A stretch of DNA of 64,000 nt, taken from NCBI RefSeq assembly GCF_003369915.1, contig NC_046674.1, positions 11,222,001-11,286,000 of the forward strand, in the 5' to 3' direction. This stretch comes from Drosophila miranda (taxonomy: Eukaryota > Arthropoda > Insecta > Diptera > Drosophilidae). A program made the translations under genes and the position numbers. Shown piece after piece: positions 47,401-60,594 of this stretch. Within the stretch, counting starts at the first letter, position 1. Each line of letters opens with the position of its first letter. The notes beneath the pieces were generated by a model. It saw nothing but the letters and a program-made list of their open reading frames with translations, was not told the DNA's origin and did not search any database.

Positions 47401-50400
47401 TGCTTGGCCGGCACGGGGTAGCTCTCGCCTAGCAGGGGACTCTGTTCGGCCAGAATCGTGTACGGGGCCACCTCCATTTGCAGGGTGTGTCCCCAGGGCG
47501 TAATGCTGGTCGTGGAGCCGTCCATGTCGACGGTTGTACGCGACTCGGCGGCTCCGTTCTTCACTATGACCGTGGCTCCCTGGATCAGCATCGACTGCTC
47601 TTTCTGGGAGTTCTCCGACACCTTCACCATGGCTCCCTTCACGCTCAGGTCGAAGCTCAGTTCGATGACCCTTCCGGTGGGCGTCACGGCGGAGGTGAGG
47701 CGGCCGAACTCGTCGTAGTTGTAGACATATGAGCGTCCGGTGGAGTCCAGTTTGGTCTTGAGGAGTCCCGTGGGGCCGTGGTACTCGTAGGTGACGTTGT
47801 AGTTGTCCGGCGTGCTCAACTCGTGCAGCATCTTCATGCGGGTCATGCGCAGGCGGCACTTCTGGCCCTTGGTGTTCTCGATGGAGTTCACCTGCGAGGT
47901 GTAGTCGCGCAGCAGGAACACCTTGTTGCCGGCCGCATCCGTGACGGTGCTCAGCTTGCCGTTGGAGGTGTTCACGTTGTAGGTGAACACGTACGTGGTC
48001 TCTCCGGTGAGGATGTTGCGCGTGGAGACGTGCTGCCCGAACCTGTTGAAGATGTAGATCTCCTGCATGTCCGGCGCGTAGATCTCGTACTCCCGCGAGG
48101 GGCTCGCCTCGGGAATGCTCGACATCACGGACCGTATGCGGTAGTTGGCCTGGTCGGCGATGTGTACGTGTCCGTCGGGGGTGACGGCCAGGGCGGCAAT
48201 GGTGTTGAACTTGGCGCTTGTGGCCAGGTAGTGCTCCGCCTCAAAACAGTCGCATCCGCGCTCCAGGCAGTTGCACTTGGACTCGACGCCCGCGAACGGT
48301 GCAATGCGTCCGTCCGTTCCGATCACTCGCACGCGGTTGATCCTTTGCGAGTCGCTCTCGGCCACGAATAGCTCTCCGAGGGGTCCGAATGCTATGGATT
48401 GTGGCATCACCAGGGTGGCGTGTGTGGCCAGATCAGTGTCGTAGGCCGTGGAGGCAGTGGCGCAGTGCAGCGGCCGACCGGAGATCACTCGAACGCGTCC
48501 GTCTGGGGTCATGCGCAGGATCATGTGGTCGTCGATGATGTGCAGGGTGTTGTCCATGGGCGAAACGGCCAGCTCGGTGGGCCAGCGCAGGTGCATCTCC
48601 TCCAGCTTGAGGGTGCCCTCGCAGGGTATGGGCTTCCAGTGCGACTTGTGCATGTGGTTGCCGATGAGGGTGCTCACGATGCCGTCCCGATCCACCATCC
48701 GGATGTTCGTTCCGTCCGCAAAGTACAGGATGTTGTCGCTGGAGATGGCAATGCCCTTGGGGTACGCCAGCTTGGCGTCCTTCGCTAATGCTCCGTCCCC
48801 GCAGTGGGCCTCGTCTCCGGGCAAGCAGCGCTCGCCGGAACCCACGATCGCCTCCCAGTTCAGCTCCGGCTGCGAGTAGTCGTTGGTGTCGCGCACACGG
48901 ATGATCTGGTGCGACTCCGGGTCGGAGACATACAGAGTGCCGTCGAGCGGACTCAGGGCCATGTGGTAGCGGTAGGACACGCGAGTTGCATTCAGCTTGA
49001 CGACGGTGCGGATGCTGCCGTCGGTCATTATGCGCCGGATGTAGTTGAAGTCGCCGACAAAGAGACTGCCATCGGGGGCGGCAGCCAGAGCGACGGGGGC
49101 GAGCAGACGCTGCTTCATGGCCAGCCCGTCACAGTCCAGGCACTCGAGAGGTCGCTGGTGGCCATCGCCCATGGTGGTGAGGATGATGCGGGGCTTGTTC
49201 CGCAGGTAGATGTTCGAGCCGTCGCCCTTCTGCAGGATGCCTTCGTGGAAGTTGTAGCGATGGTGGATGTCTAGGTTCCAGCCGCCCACCTCCGAGATGG
49301 ACATGTCGTGGCCACTCAGCTTGGTGGTCTGGATGTCCCAAACGGTGTCCTTGCAGTCCGTGTATTGGTAGCCGACCTTGACCACCGCCGTGGTCACGCC
49401 GTAGACGCGCTGCCTGTAGATGTTGAGCCGGTTCCAGGCGTACGTGAACTTAATGCCCGGATCGGCCTCGAAGACGCGCTCGAAGAGGATACCCTCAATG
49501 GTGATGCGGAGGTGGATGAGGTGCAGCGTGGCGGGTATTGTGTCGGGGGTCAGTTGCAGCTTGATCGTGGACAGATAGCCGGCGGCGCGCGACGAGTGAT
49601 AGACCAGATTCAGTCCTGTGCCGGGAATCTGAAGCGATTCCTGGATGACCTGCGACTCCGCGAGGATGGCACTGCGGTCGGGACAGGCTCCTTGGAAGCC
49701 GTGCTTCCAGGAGGCGAGCACCACGGGCTTCATCAGGTCGTAGTCGTGCGAGAAGCAAGTGTGCGTCGTTGTCGTGGCCACGCCCTTCTCCTCGGACATG
49801 CTCATAACCACCACGTCGATGATGACCACCTCGTTCCAGGGCACCTGCACAATGCGCGACTGGGGCCGGAAGGGCGCTCGTCCGAATTGCAGGGTGACAG
49901 CCCCTCCGCCATTAACCATGAGGTCGAACCAGCCGTCGTCGCGGGTCAGGGTGAAGCCCTCCAGTAGAGTGGTCGTCGAGACTCGGACACCCACTAGGCC
50001 CATGCCCAGCGAGGTGACGACGCGTCCGCGGATGACCGCCGATCGGCTGTGGGGATTACAGAGAACAGAGATTAGTGGGGTCTCGCAAGGATGGGGTGTC
50101 GTTTGAAGGATAGATACATATTCATATCATCTATTGTAGATATGGATGGCTATGGCTATGGCTATCAAGCGGTTCGAACTGAGGACTGGCAACTACTTGA
50201 ACAAACAACAAATAAGTAGTACTCATAAATGATAAGAATTCACACGCACAGAACATAAGACTCGTTTCAACACATAAAGGTATTACAAGTTGAACAATAT
50301 ATATAGTGTGTGTGTATGTATGTAGTATATGTGTATGTGACCTAGCATTGACCTAAGTACGAGAACGATTCAGCGATTCAATTCGATTGAATCGATAGCT

Positions 50401-53400
50401 TAGACATATATCATGTATGTTCAACTAAAGAACCCAAAGTATGGTATTTATCAACGCTTCGTTTGGGTATTTGATATCTTCGATGGTTGATAGTTGATAT
50501 TTGGGTTGATATTGCTGGTTGTCTGGAGCGTAAAGAACTTAAAATATTGTAAACTACCAACCAACCGAGCGCTTATTGGAACCAAAATAAACTACAATAT
50601 TTCAAAGAAATGATAATGATAAGAACGTTAATGGAAATGAACGAGTTTTCGAAATAAATAGCGAGTGAAAACGAATGTAACGATATAAGTATAAGTATAA
50701 GTTTAAGTATAAGTATAAGTTTAAGTATAAATATACGTTTAAGTATAAGTATAAGGTGTACCAAACAACCATTGAGAATTAGTAGTAGAGTAGAGTAGTA
50801 TGTTTTTTTTTTAGTATTATTTTAGTACCGCTTTTCGCTTGCTTACCTTGCATTGAAATAATTCCAAAAAATGCTGTTAGTATTATTGATTTTGGTTTCG
50901 ATATCGATTCGAATTGAGCAACGAGTAACGTGTAACGAGTAACGAGTACAGATTACCGATTACCGTTTACCGAGTATGGAGCAACGAGAGCGATTAGCAT
51001 TCGTTAGTTAATGCAAAGCATTTGGAATTCGTAGTAGACGCGTAGTTCGGGTTTGGTTAAGTGAGTGGAGTGTTTTGTGAGTGGAGTGTGTGTGTGAGTA
51101 ATGGGTGCGTGTGCGTGGGCGTTTGCGTAGTTAGTATCGAGTAGTAGTAGTAGTAGTATCGAGTGTAGTAAGTATCGAGTAGAGCAGGAGTAATTTAGTA
51201 TTACATTAATACGGTTTAGGGAGCGCGTGTTTGAGAAGAAAAGAGAGCAGAGAGAAAATAATTGAATTAGCATGGTTGTCTATGGTCTGGTTAAGTGTTG
51301 TGTTAATTGCTGCTCCTCATTAGATGCCTCATTAGATGCCTCATCAGATGCCTCATCAGATGCCTCATCAGATGCTGGCGTTGGCCCTAGCGCAGTTGGT
51401 TTCGATCATACCGAAATCGCCAGATCCCTCCACAAGGGTTTAGCTCGGTTCGTTTCGGTTCGGTTCGGTTCGATTCCGATGCGATATGCGATGGCCCTTT
51501 GTGAAGGGTGCTCTAACTGGTTAACTCTACCTTAAGCGGACCTTGACTTAGACCTAACGCGGCAACGACTCTTCGACCTCCTAGTGGATATATGGTACTT
51601 ATGCGCTAACTTAGGATGTTTCTGTATATTCTTTATGGGAGATGGGGGGATTCGTTGTAAACAAAGGACATATAGGGATTCATATTTACAAGATTTTTGA
51701 ATGGGATTCTGGTTTGTGGTGGGATATGTTTTCATTTTGGGGATTTGTTTTAGACGAGGGCACGAAAACGAAAAACGTAAATATTTAAACATAGAAAATC
51801 AATTAATTATGCAAACTATTTGATTATTATTGTTATTTTTTGTTTTTTGTTCTTTGATGGTATACATATATTGTTTGATATATGGTTTATCCAGCTAGAC
51901 TTTCGTAAGGTGGGATTTACGGGATTTGAATTCGATTTGAATGCCAATTGCGGAAACTATACACAGCCTTGCGACTTCGATTTCGGTTGTAAACTAAAAA
52001 ACTCTGAGCAAAAAACCAGGACAAACTGGCTACCAGGAAGCACCCACCTCTCGTTGAAGGTCTCCAGCTTGGCGTAGTTCTGCAGGCTGCTCTCGTCGAT
52101 GAGGAACTTCATCCGCTCGAAGAAGGAGGCGGTAATGGCCGGCGGCTGCTTCCGCAGCAGCACATCGATGGGCTTCGGCGCCGACACGCACAGCTGGGAG
52201 GTCTTGCACACGTGGCTGGCACAGCACTCGGGATCCTCGCAGTCAACCAGGCCATCTGTGGAATATTTGTTTATAAATCGCTCTTGCCATTCTCTTTATC
52301 TCTATCTCTCTCCCTCTCCCTCGTCCTCTGTGTGTGTCTCACCTTTGTCATTGTCCTTGCTGTCGCCGCAGTTGAGCTCCAGTGCGATGCCACAGTCCGG
52401 TCCGTCCCAGCCCTCGTAGCAGCGGCACTCCCACTGACCCTCGCCGCTCACCCGGCACTGGCCGTGTCCGGCGCAGCTGTTGGGACAGCCCTCGATGGTG
52501 CAGTGCTTGCCATTCCACCCGGTCACGCAGAGGCACGTTCCGTTCTTGCACTGGCCGTGCTCGTTGCAGCGGCCGTCGCAGAGCTTCGTGTTGCAGTACT
52601 CGCCGCCCCATTCGGGGTCGCAGGCGCAGGCATCGCCCTCGCAGCGTCCGTGCTGGCCGCAGTCGAGGTCGCACAGCTCCTTGGAGCAGTCGTCGCCACT
52701 CCACTTGCCCTCGCAGGAGCAGGTCTGGGTGTCCAGGTCGAAGCTGCCGTGGCCCGAGCAGTCGGGCAGGCACTGTAGGGCGTCCTGGTCCATGATGGCG
52801 CAGTCCGGTCCCTTCCAGCCCTTCTTGCAGATGCAGGTGCCGTCGGCGCAGAATCCATGGCCCGAGCAGTTCGGGTGCGGGCAGTCCACTGGGAAGGAGA
52901 TGCACAAAGATTAGTCAAGACGGATTTACAAGGATATGCACATGTGCGAGCACTTATAGCTAGACAGTCGTATGGATCCTGGCTGTACCTTCTTCACAGA
53001 ATTTCCCCTTGTAGCCGCGCATGCATTGGCATTTGCCGCTGACGCAGTGGCCATGCCCATTGCAGTCGGCCACCTCGCACTCGTCGTGCCGCAGCGAGCA
53101 CTCCTTGCCCTTCCAGCCGGGATTGCAGATGCACTCGCCGTTGATGTACTCGCCGTGCTGCGAACACAGCACCGGGCAGACGCTCTCGCTGCAGTCGTCG
53201 CCCCCGAAGCCGGGGTTGCACTGGCAGTGCCCCAGCAGGCACTGCCCGTTGCCGGAGCACCCGTTCGGGCAGTTTTGGGTCATGTCCTCGGCTATGGCCG
53301 CGTAGAAGGTCAGTTCCTGCACATCCCCGTCATCGTTGTAGAGCGAGACGAACCAATGACCCGGCTCCATGTAGCGTGTAACCTCCCGCGTTATGGACAG

Positions 53401-56400
53401 CTGCACGGCGGGCCAAGCAGGCGAGCAGGCGAGCAGGCGAGCAGGCGAGCAAATGACGTGATTCGACATATGATGTGCGACATGTGATGTGCGATATGTG
53501 ATTTGAAAGAGAACCAAAGCGTTAGTATATGTATTAGCCCAAGGGGGATGCGCACTACTTACGTGAGCAGCCCGTGCCGTGCGTGTGCTGGCGCTGAAGC
53601 CGCTGAGCACCTCCTTGAAGTGGTACTGGGTGTGCGTGGGCAGGGCGTTGCGGCGTCCGTACACCCCGATCGAGGCTCCGCGCGGTATGGTGTAGTCAAA
53701 CTTGACGTATGCCGGCTCCGACTGGTAGAACTGCATGTTCCAGTAGCTGTACGGCTGGATCTCCTTGGTCAGCTTCTGGCCGAGCGTTATCTGGCCAAAG
53801 GTGGTGCCGTCCGGTGGGAAGCTGCGTGCCGGGAAGGTGCGGGCTCCTTCAGGTGCAGCAAACGCAAACGCAACGAAAAAGCAATCGAAATTTGTTGGCA
53901 ATAATGGGATGAGAGGCGGGACAAAGAGTAGACAGATACACGGATTAGTCAACGATTCGGTCTTTCTCTTTTCAAGTATACAAGTATGAGATATAGTATA
54001 ATACACATGATATATATTTATTGTGGCAGGGTAGTAGGCAGTAGTTGGGGCTGGGGACTTTGTACAGTTCTAAGCCTAGTCCTATCGGTTCGCTGGCTTT
54101 CCCCTCAATGAATGGAGCTGGGGATCCCCCTCTTTGTTAGTGGATGACCAGATGCTGATGCCTGATTCTGATGCGATGCCAGATATTCATGCTTAAAGGT
54201 TGTGTTTGTACATTCAAATGCGAGGAACAGTATGAGGAGTGATTCAGATTGAGTTTAGTAAGAAGCCTTAGACTAGAGTTAGTATTCTGTACAGCGTTTA
54301 GTCGGGGTTAGTCGATTGCTGGTTAGTCGAAAGCTGGGCCAGGGGTTAGCAACGAATGCTGTGAGCACAATTCACCTTCCAGTATGAGTATTGGCATTAC
54401 ATCGGGGCATGCACCAGCACCAGCACCTGCACCTGCACCAACACTCGGTTCAGTATAGGAGGCGGCAATGTTGTTATCGAGCTCGGTGGCGGGGTGGCTA
54501 GCGGGGGGGTTAGTAGCATTGCTGGGCGCAGCGGATGTGGCAGGCATTGGTCCCCCCGTGTCAGTGTCCCCGTCACCGTCACCGTCACCGACCCCATCCT
54601 CAGTCCCAGCGTCAAACTCTTCTTTTGGTCTCTGCTGGGGCTGGGGGGCACCGACACTCAAAATGGTCCCCGGTGTCGTTGTTGGAGCAGAGTCAATGTC
54701 AACGTTGTCGTCCATGTACACGGGCATGGTGGGGGGCAGGCAGCTGCAGGGGCAGTCGGGCATGCGAGGCGGTGGCTCCGGGACACAGCTGTTGTCCGCA
54801 CTGCTGTCCGCCGGCTGGGATTGGTGCTGGGACTGGGACTGGGACTGGGACTGGGGCGTCCTCTGTTCGTGGCTCAACACTTCCTTGATGGTGTGCGAGC
54901 CCCCGCCCGTGGGCACTTCCACGTGCAGGGTGTACACGGAGTCGCTGCCGTCATCGGTGGCTATCGTCAGGTTCACAAAGATGCGTCTGCCGGGCTGATC
55001 AATGCGCTCACTCACGTACGGCTTGAGCGGCTTCAGATGGACGGGTATCTCGTTGTCCTCGTTGTCCTCGCTGTCCCCCTGCTGTTTGAGCACCTCGTTC
55101 TCCCTGACAGCCTCAGGATGATCCGCCTCTGTCTTTGGCTTTGGCTTTGGCTTCAGCTCTGGCTCTTCCTTGCTGGCCGTCTTGTAAACCTCCTCTTCAT
55201 TGGAGCTGAGAGTTTCATCCAGTTTTACTATGTCAATGTCCTCATCCTCCTCAATGGGGGAGGCATCGTTCAGCATTAGGTCGGAGATGCTCGGATTGGT
55301 TCCTAGTGTTGGAAGTGGTGGCAGTGGCAGTGGCAGTGGCAGTGGAGATGGCGATGATGGTTGCTCCTCGCGGTTCTCCTCAGTCGCCCTGCCTTTGTAT
55401 CGAAATTAAGATCAATAAAATGTACGAGTGCCACGAGTGGTGCACTCTGGCTCAGGAAGGGTCCTTCTGTGTGGCTAATTTTGTGCGAAAACTCGTGAGA
55501 AGGAAGTGTCTTGAAGGGAGGTCCTTCTTGGTGGGGATATACATGATAATAAGTATTAATTTTACACAATTTAGTTTCACCAAAGACCTCCCTCGCAACC
55601 ACTTCCTTCTCTCTGCCTCTCTCTCTCTCCGCTTTGGGATCCAACAAGATCCACATCCTTGCCAAGATGAGCCCACTGTAAGGACTCTTCCTGAGCGTAA
55701 TTCCATCTCACTGGCATGGCAGTTGGATTGATTTATACCTTGTGCGGGCGGCGTCTCCTCCTCCCCGACTACCTCATAGTTGTCAGCTAAATCACGCTCA
55801 TTATTGTTATCATCAATGGCAGGTTTCTCCTGCTGCGGCTCCCCAGACTCTTTCTCCTCCTCCCCATCCTGCCCACTGATTTGAAAATCATTTTCCTTGG
55901 CAGGCATGCTTGCGGATGAGGCGGCGGCGATGAGGAGGGTGCTTTGTCTTTGCCTCGTTTGCTGCTGCTCCTGGCTCTCGGCTCGTCCTGGCTGGGTGTT
56001 GATTTCAACAATGTCATCGGTGTCACTCCTCAAAAGCGTCTCCGTGCCCGTCTCCGGCGCCGGCGCTCCTGAGCTGCTGTTGTCAGTTTGATTATCGTCA
56101 TCAATAACAGCAACAAATGTGCTGGGCTCCACCTCCAGCTTCAGCTTCAGATCCAGCTCTAGCTCCCGCGCCATCTCCGTTGCCATCTCAATGGTATCGC
56201 TGGTCTCTTCAAGATGCTCCTCCACCATCTGCTCCATCTCCATCTCCACCTCCTTCTCCACCTCCTTCTGCATCTTCGAGTCATATTTTGTCCTCTTTTT
56301 GACCATCGTTTTGGCCGCGCTCCGTAAATTGCTGTTTAATGATTTGCCAAATTGTTGCTCGCTTCTGGGCCTCCTCTGGAACTCCTTCTCCGTATTCGTC

Positions 56401-58681
56401 TCCGTCTCCGCTTCAGCCGTAACTTCAGCTTCAGTTTCAGCCTCAGCCTCATCTTCATAGACATAGTCGCTGAAGTCGTCCACAAAGCCTTCGTCCTGGG
56501 GCTGGGCACTCAATACGCTATCGAATTTGGGCAAAGTTTTATCGTAATTACTTTGCCCTGTCCTCGCCGGCTCTGTCGCAATGCCGGGCGGGACATTTTT
56601 AGCCTGCTCTTGCTCCTGCTCCAGGTCCAGGTCCAGGCTTTCGCTAGTAATTAAGTTGCTGAAACTTCCTGAAACGTCTGTAGCCGCCACATCATCATCG
56701 GCATCGGCAGCGCCATTGCCACTGCCATCCTGCTGCTCCTCAAACCCCTCGATTAAACTTCGTCGATGTCGATGGTGATGTCGCTCATCGCCTGCCCCAC
56801 TGACTGACAGAAGCGTTGACATTGCTCTTCCTACAGCTAAAGTTAAAGGCAGAGTGGTAAAGGTAAAGGTAAAGGTAAAGAGAACGAACAAATCGAATCG
56901 AGACAGAGGTTCGTACACTGTACACTGTACACTGTACACTGTACCGTACTGTACTTTGTGCTCCATACTTTTTAGCCTGTACGAAGGAGGCACCGTTGAA
57001 CCCCTCTTGCGGTTAGACCCCAGGCCCACGCCCCTTTAAATTAAGCGTAAAATGTATTTTTAATTCAATCCCAGTTGTCTAGCTTCGAGCTAGTTCACCG
57101 GCTGACAGACGACAGGTGGCGACGGGGGCTATATATAGGGCCCCAGAGCTAAACTCGAGTCTGCCGACTGCGAGAGAGAGAAAGAGACTAAGAGAGAGGG
57201 GGATAGCGTTTGATGTCGACTTCTGACAGCTCCATTGCCGACTGACTGTCGACTGCTGACGGCTGAGTGCCACACGTGTGACAAGATACAGATACAGAAC
57301 CCCTGGACCCTCAATCCTACACTCATGGAACAAATAATAGCTAAATATTTCGACTCTTACGAGCCACGAAACGCACTGTACACAGTGGCAAGGCCATGGC
57401 CATGTTTTTATCTTGGAAAATAAGTAGAGACGCACTCAAATGTTGTTTCTATCGCTGTCTTATCGCGTGTCGCTCTCAAGCCGAGCCCTGTCTGGGTACA
57501 GTTGCCTCCGACACAGCCCATACAAAACTTTCAACTGTCTCTATCTCTCTGCCTGTCTCCCTTGAGCATCTGCTCCTCTCTCTCTCTGTTTCTCTGTCTC
57601 TCTGTCTTTGTGTCTGGCTCTGTCTTGCTGTCAATTCAAAAAAGTAATTAATGCAATATTTTAGCCCGGCAAATCCCCAGGAACGCACTCAACTTGAACT
57701 TTAATTGAAAGAAATGGGAGAGGGCGTTCCTAAATATAATGAAGCCGGCATTCAAATAATCCCTATCCCTATCCCAGGATCCAGTATCCAGTATCCCAGT
57801 ATCCAGTATTCAGGATCCTGTCTACTGTCAGGCGCCAACTTCAAGCAAAAAAAAAAAATAAAACCTACAAAAACAATAAACTTTTTTGTCTCCGCCAGAG
57901 GGCGCTAAACGCTAAATACCCCGACGTCTTGAGTGTCTCTCTCTCTCTCTCTCACTGAGGCCTCTCCCCGCCTCTTGGTGTCTTACGAAACTTGCGAAAA
58001 CTCATTTAAAAATAATTAAAAGTTGTGCATAATTACCTCCATTATTGGCATTCGCCAGGGATGAGGAGAGCGACGTCGAAGGCGTCAGGGAGGACTGCGA
58101 GGATGAGGTGGCCGCCGAGGACGTGGCCTCTGCGGAGGAGGCGGACGTCGACTGCAGTCCCTGGGCCGTTCCGCTGTTCGATGTGGCCGTCGTGACGGCG
58201 GCCCCCGATGATCCTCCGCCAGCGCCTCCGGCGAGTCCTTGGCCTTGTGCGGTTCCAGTGCCTTGTCCGTTCTTGGCGCGTACCGAGGAGTTGTGCAGTT
58301 TCGAGAGGTCCGTGTTCGTGCTCTTGGCAGCCGTGACCTCGGAGGCCTCGTTGCCGACTAGAACGGTGCAGGGCGCCGGATGGGACCAGTTCACCACTCC
58401 GGTGATGCTCAGCAGGACCACCAGCAGGATGGCCACGCACAGTGCTGTGAACGCCCCGATCATGCAGGACGACGAGCAGCGGGCGGCCAGATCCTTGCGG
58501 AAGTTCATCGGCGCCGAGTAGTGGTGCGACGGCAGTCCGTTCATGACGCTCGGCGGCAAGACCGGCCCTCTGCAGCCTCCTCCCTGAGTGGTGCGCTCGT
58601 ATCCGCCCTTCAGTGTGTCTTTTGTGGGTGTGGAACAGGCCGAGCCGCTCTTGAAATCGATGGGAGAGCCCTTGTTGATGT
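44427..58681 (-). CDS. Ten-m: Ten-m teneurin (5' exons outside window)
   Basis: Type II transmembrane teneurin that guides synaptic partner matching and axon targeting. Exons in transcript order: >58681..58037, 56830..55739, 55392..54376, 53846..53563, 53400..52989, 52888..52343, 52255..52048 and 50046..44427. Phases all agree, giving about 3,273 codons here. The first exon has part of the cytoplasmic domain and one membrane helix ([20 protein letters not shown], near 58425-58485). Two acidic linker exons follow. Then come the conserved [14 protein letters not shown] region and eight EGF-like repeats. EGF2 and EGF5 each lack one Cys (Tyr in SQHGEYING, Phe in SGHGSFDLD), the known basis of disulphide-linked dimers. 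The 5.6-kb last exon encodes the TTR/FN-plug region, NHL propeller, YD-repeat shell ([19 protein letters not shown] types) and the C-terminal Tox-GHH-like domain. Identity as Ten-m, not Ten-a, rests on Muller D neighbours. Confidence 0.95.
50047..52047 (-). other. Ten-m intron with tandem microsatellites
   Basis: A 2.0-kb phase-2 intron. It contains TATAAG/TTTAAG repeats at about 50685-50757, degenerate CGAGTAACG repeats near 50918-50995, TAG triplets near 51138-51158, a 12-bp GATGCCTCATCA tandem array at about 51322-51374 and TTCGG repeats near 51447-51472. No additional exon is evident. Confidence 0.7.
53847..54375 (-). other. Ten-m intron, no gene content
   Basis: A 529-bp phase-1 intron between the acidic linker exon (ending ILILEG) and the [11 protein letters not shown] exon. 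Nothing else recognisable is present. Confidence 0.7.
54376..55392 (-). other. Ten-m: Ten-m extracellular linker exon B (probably optional)
   Basis: A 1,017-nt exon with phase 1 at both ends, so it can be skipped without frame loss. It encodes repeat-rich, disordered sequence with [26 protein letters not shown] and GAGAGAGAGA runs, plus a better ordered core ([20 protein letters not shown], then [15 protein letters not shown]). It supplies the residues [11 protein letters not shown] that lead into the conserved ARTFPAR block. Confidence 0.75.
55393..55738 (-). other. Ten-m intron, no gene content
   Basis: A 346-bp phase-1 intron between the two acidic linker exons. It contains short CT-rich tracts and nothing else recognisable. 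Confidence 0.65.
55739..56830 (-). other. Ten-m: Ten-m extracellular linker exon A (probably optional)
   Basis: A 1,092-nt exon, phase 1 at both ends and therefore a possible cassette. It is dominated by Glu/Asp/Gln-rich low-complexity sequence ([37 protein letters not shown]) after a basic start (HHHRHRR). No cysteines form EGF-like patterns here. It fits the long-isoform spacer between membrane and EGF region. Confidence 0.75.
56831..58036 (-). other. Ten-m intron with short repeats
   Basis: A 1.2-kb phase-1 intron between the transmembrane exon and linker exon A. It contains AGGTAA repeats near 56858-56880, a GTACACT tandem repeat at about 56917-56944, a TATATATA box-like motif near 57130, CT-rich tracts and a CAGTATC repeat near 57782-57812. 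No exon is apparent. Confidence 0.65.
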
Positions 58682-60552
58682 CTGCAAAAGAGAGATAGAG
58701 AGCGGGAAGGGTCTCGGATTAGTTATAAATTCAAACAGACGAAATGCAGTCACTCGTTAGCATGGAATGGCAATGGCAATGGCAATGGCAATGGCAATGG
58801 AATCCATTAAAATCCCACCAAATTCTGGCATGGTCATCCTTAAACTCGGTTCTCTTGGAAACCGCAGGGCGGTCATGTCTGGGGGTCTGGGGGTCTGGGG
58901 TCTGCGATTGTGCGGACCTTCCGCACACTATTGTATTTTGCTTATCGCCATTTGGCGCAAATTTCATTTGTATAAAAGGATTTGCACAAGGATAACAAAC
59001 TGACATTCAACATAACCTCAAACAAACGACGACGAGACGACGGACAACGGTGGACGGTCGACGGTCGGGGGGAACAAAGCTGCTACAAAAACAGCAAAAA
59101 AAAAAACAAAAAACACAAAAAGAAACGAAACGAAATGAAATGAAACCAACGAAACGCAGAGACAGAGGAACGGGTGAACGGAGGAACGGGCGAGCGGAGG
59201 AACGGGCGAACGGGAGAACCAGCGAGCGAACGAATGAATGGATGAAATAAGCAGGGAAAATGACCAGCGACAATGACGTTGGCAAAACGGGAGCAAGCGG
59301 GAGCAAACGCTAGCAAACGGGGGAAAAAAAAGCAGAGGATCCTGCTTTGAATGGCTGTGGATGTGGTGAAGTGAAGTGAAAAAAGGCAACGCCGCGGGAC
59401 AGCCAAAGGCGGTGACAGCGTCAGCGACAGGCGACAGGCGACCCCAGCAGGAGGACCGACCCGGACCGGACCGGACCGAGGACGAGGACGAGGACGAGCG
59501 AAGGGAGCATAAGTTGAAATCATTTGTTGATGCCATGATGATAATTCGATTATGTGACATGGAGCGGCCGCTGGGGGAGAGCGGCTTTAAATGGAGTTCA
59601 GGGCCCCGGCCCCAAAAGAGTGACTAGGAAATGGAAATCCGGACAGCGAACGGTGGGAGAATGGCTAAAGAAAGGACACACAAATCAAATGGTTTTCGCC
59701 AGGCCTTGGTCCTGTTCGTTGAGTGAGTCTTTGCCTCAGCCCAGGACAAGGACCCGGATGCGGATTTGGCCAACTTTTGGACTCGGACTCGGACACGGAC
59801 ACGGACTCGGGTTCACTTTCACGCAATAAAGTTTCGAGGCGGCGGTCACTTTTGAGGTTACGAGTATGCGTGCTTGTTTAATCCGCAATATACTGGACCG
59901 GAGAATGGAGAGTGGACAACGGACAACGGAGAACGGAGTAAGGGCTGGTGGGTGCGGGAGGGGAGGGACGCATGTTGCTATCAATGCCAGACTCGGTTAC
60001 ACATTTTGCGGTAGACAGACACCCCCCCGACCCCCACCCCGACCCCACATTCACAGTGTGGCATGTGGCATAACCGCGTGCGTGTGTGTGCCGTGTGTGT
60101 GTGTGCGTGTGTGTGTGGGTAAAATCATTCGCTTGCTCTCTGTGACAAACGTTCGCTTTTACGAAAAATTGTTGTAATTTCTGGCAGAACGAAACCGGGA
60201 AGGAGGAATCTCCCTCTCCCTCTCCTTCTCTCTCTCGCTCTCCGCCGTACGAAAGCCATAAGAGAGCATATCGTAGTTTGGCCCGGCTGTTGCCTGTTGG
60301 CCGCTTTTTCGGGGCTAACCCAAAATGGATATGGCCTCCCCAGAATTCCAGTCTCCCCCTCCCCTCCCCACCCCTCACCGCACCCCACTGTCTCTGCCTC
60401 CGTGTGTGCGCAATGATAGCGTGAATAATGTCTGCGTCATTTTTTCGTATATCTGTATATGTATATGTATATCCGTATCCGTATCCGTATATCCATCCAT
60501 GTACGGCAATGCATTTGCGGATGAGTATTAAAGATGCCCACTAAGCATCGTG

Positions 60553-60594
<42 letters not shown>

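Noticed and set aside
57125..57140. TATATATA motif in a Ten-m intron as an alternative promoter
   Set aside because: There is no initiator at the right spacing and no in-frame start exon nearby on either strand.
59376..59627. 83-codon ORF rich in Glu/Asp/Arg in the upstream Ten-m intron
   Set aside because: Driven by a GAGGAC repeat; no splice sites of the required phase flank it.
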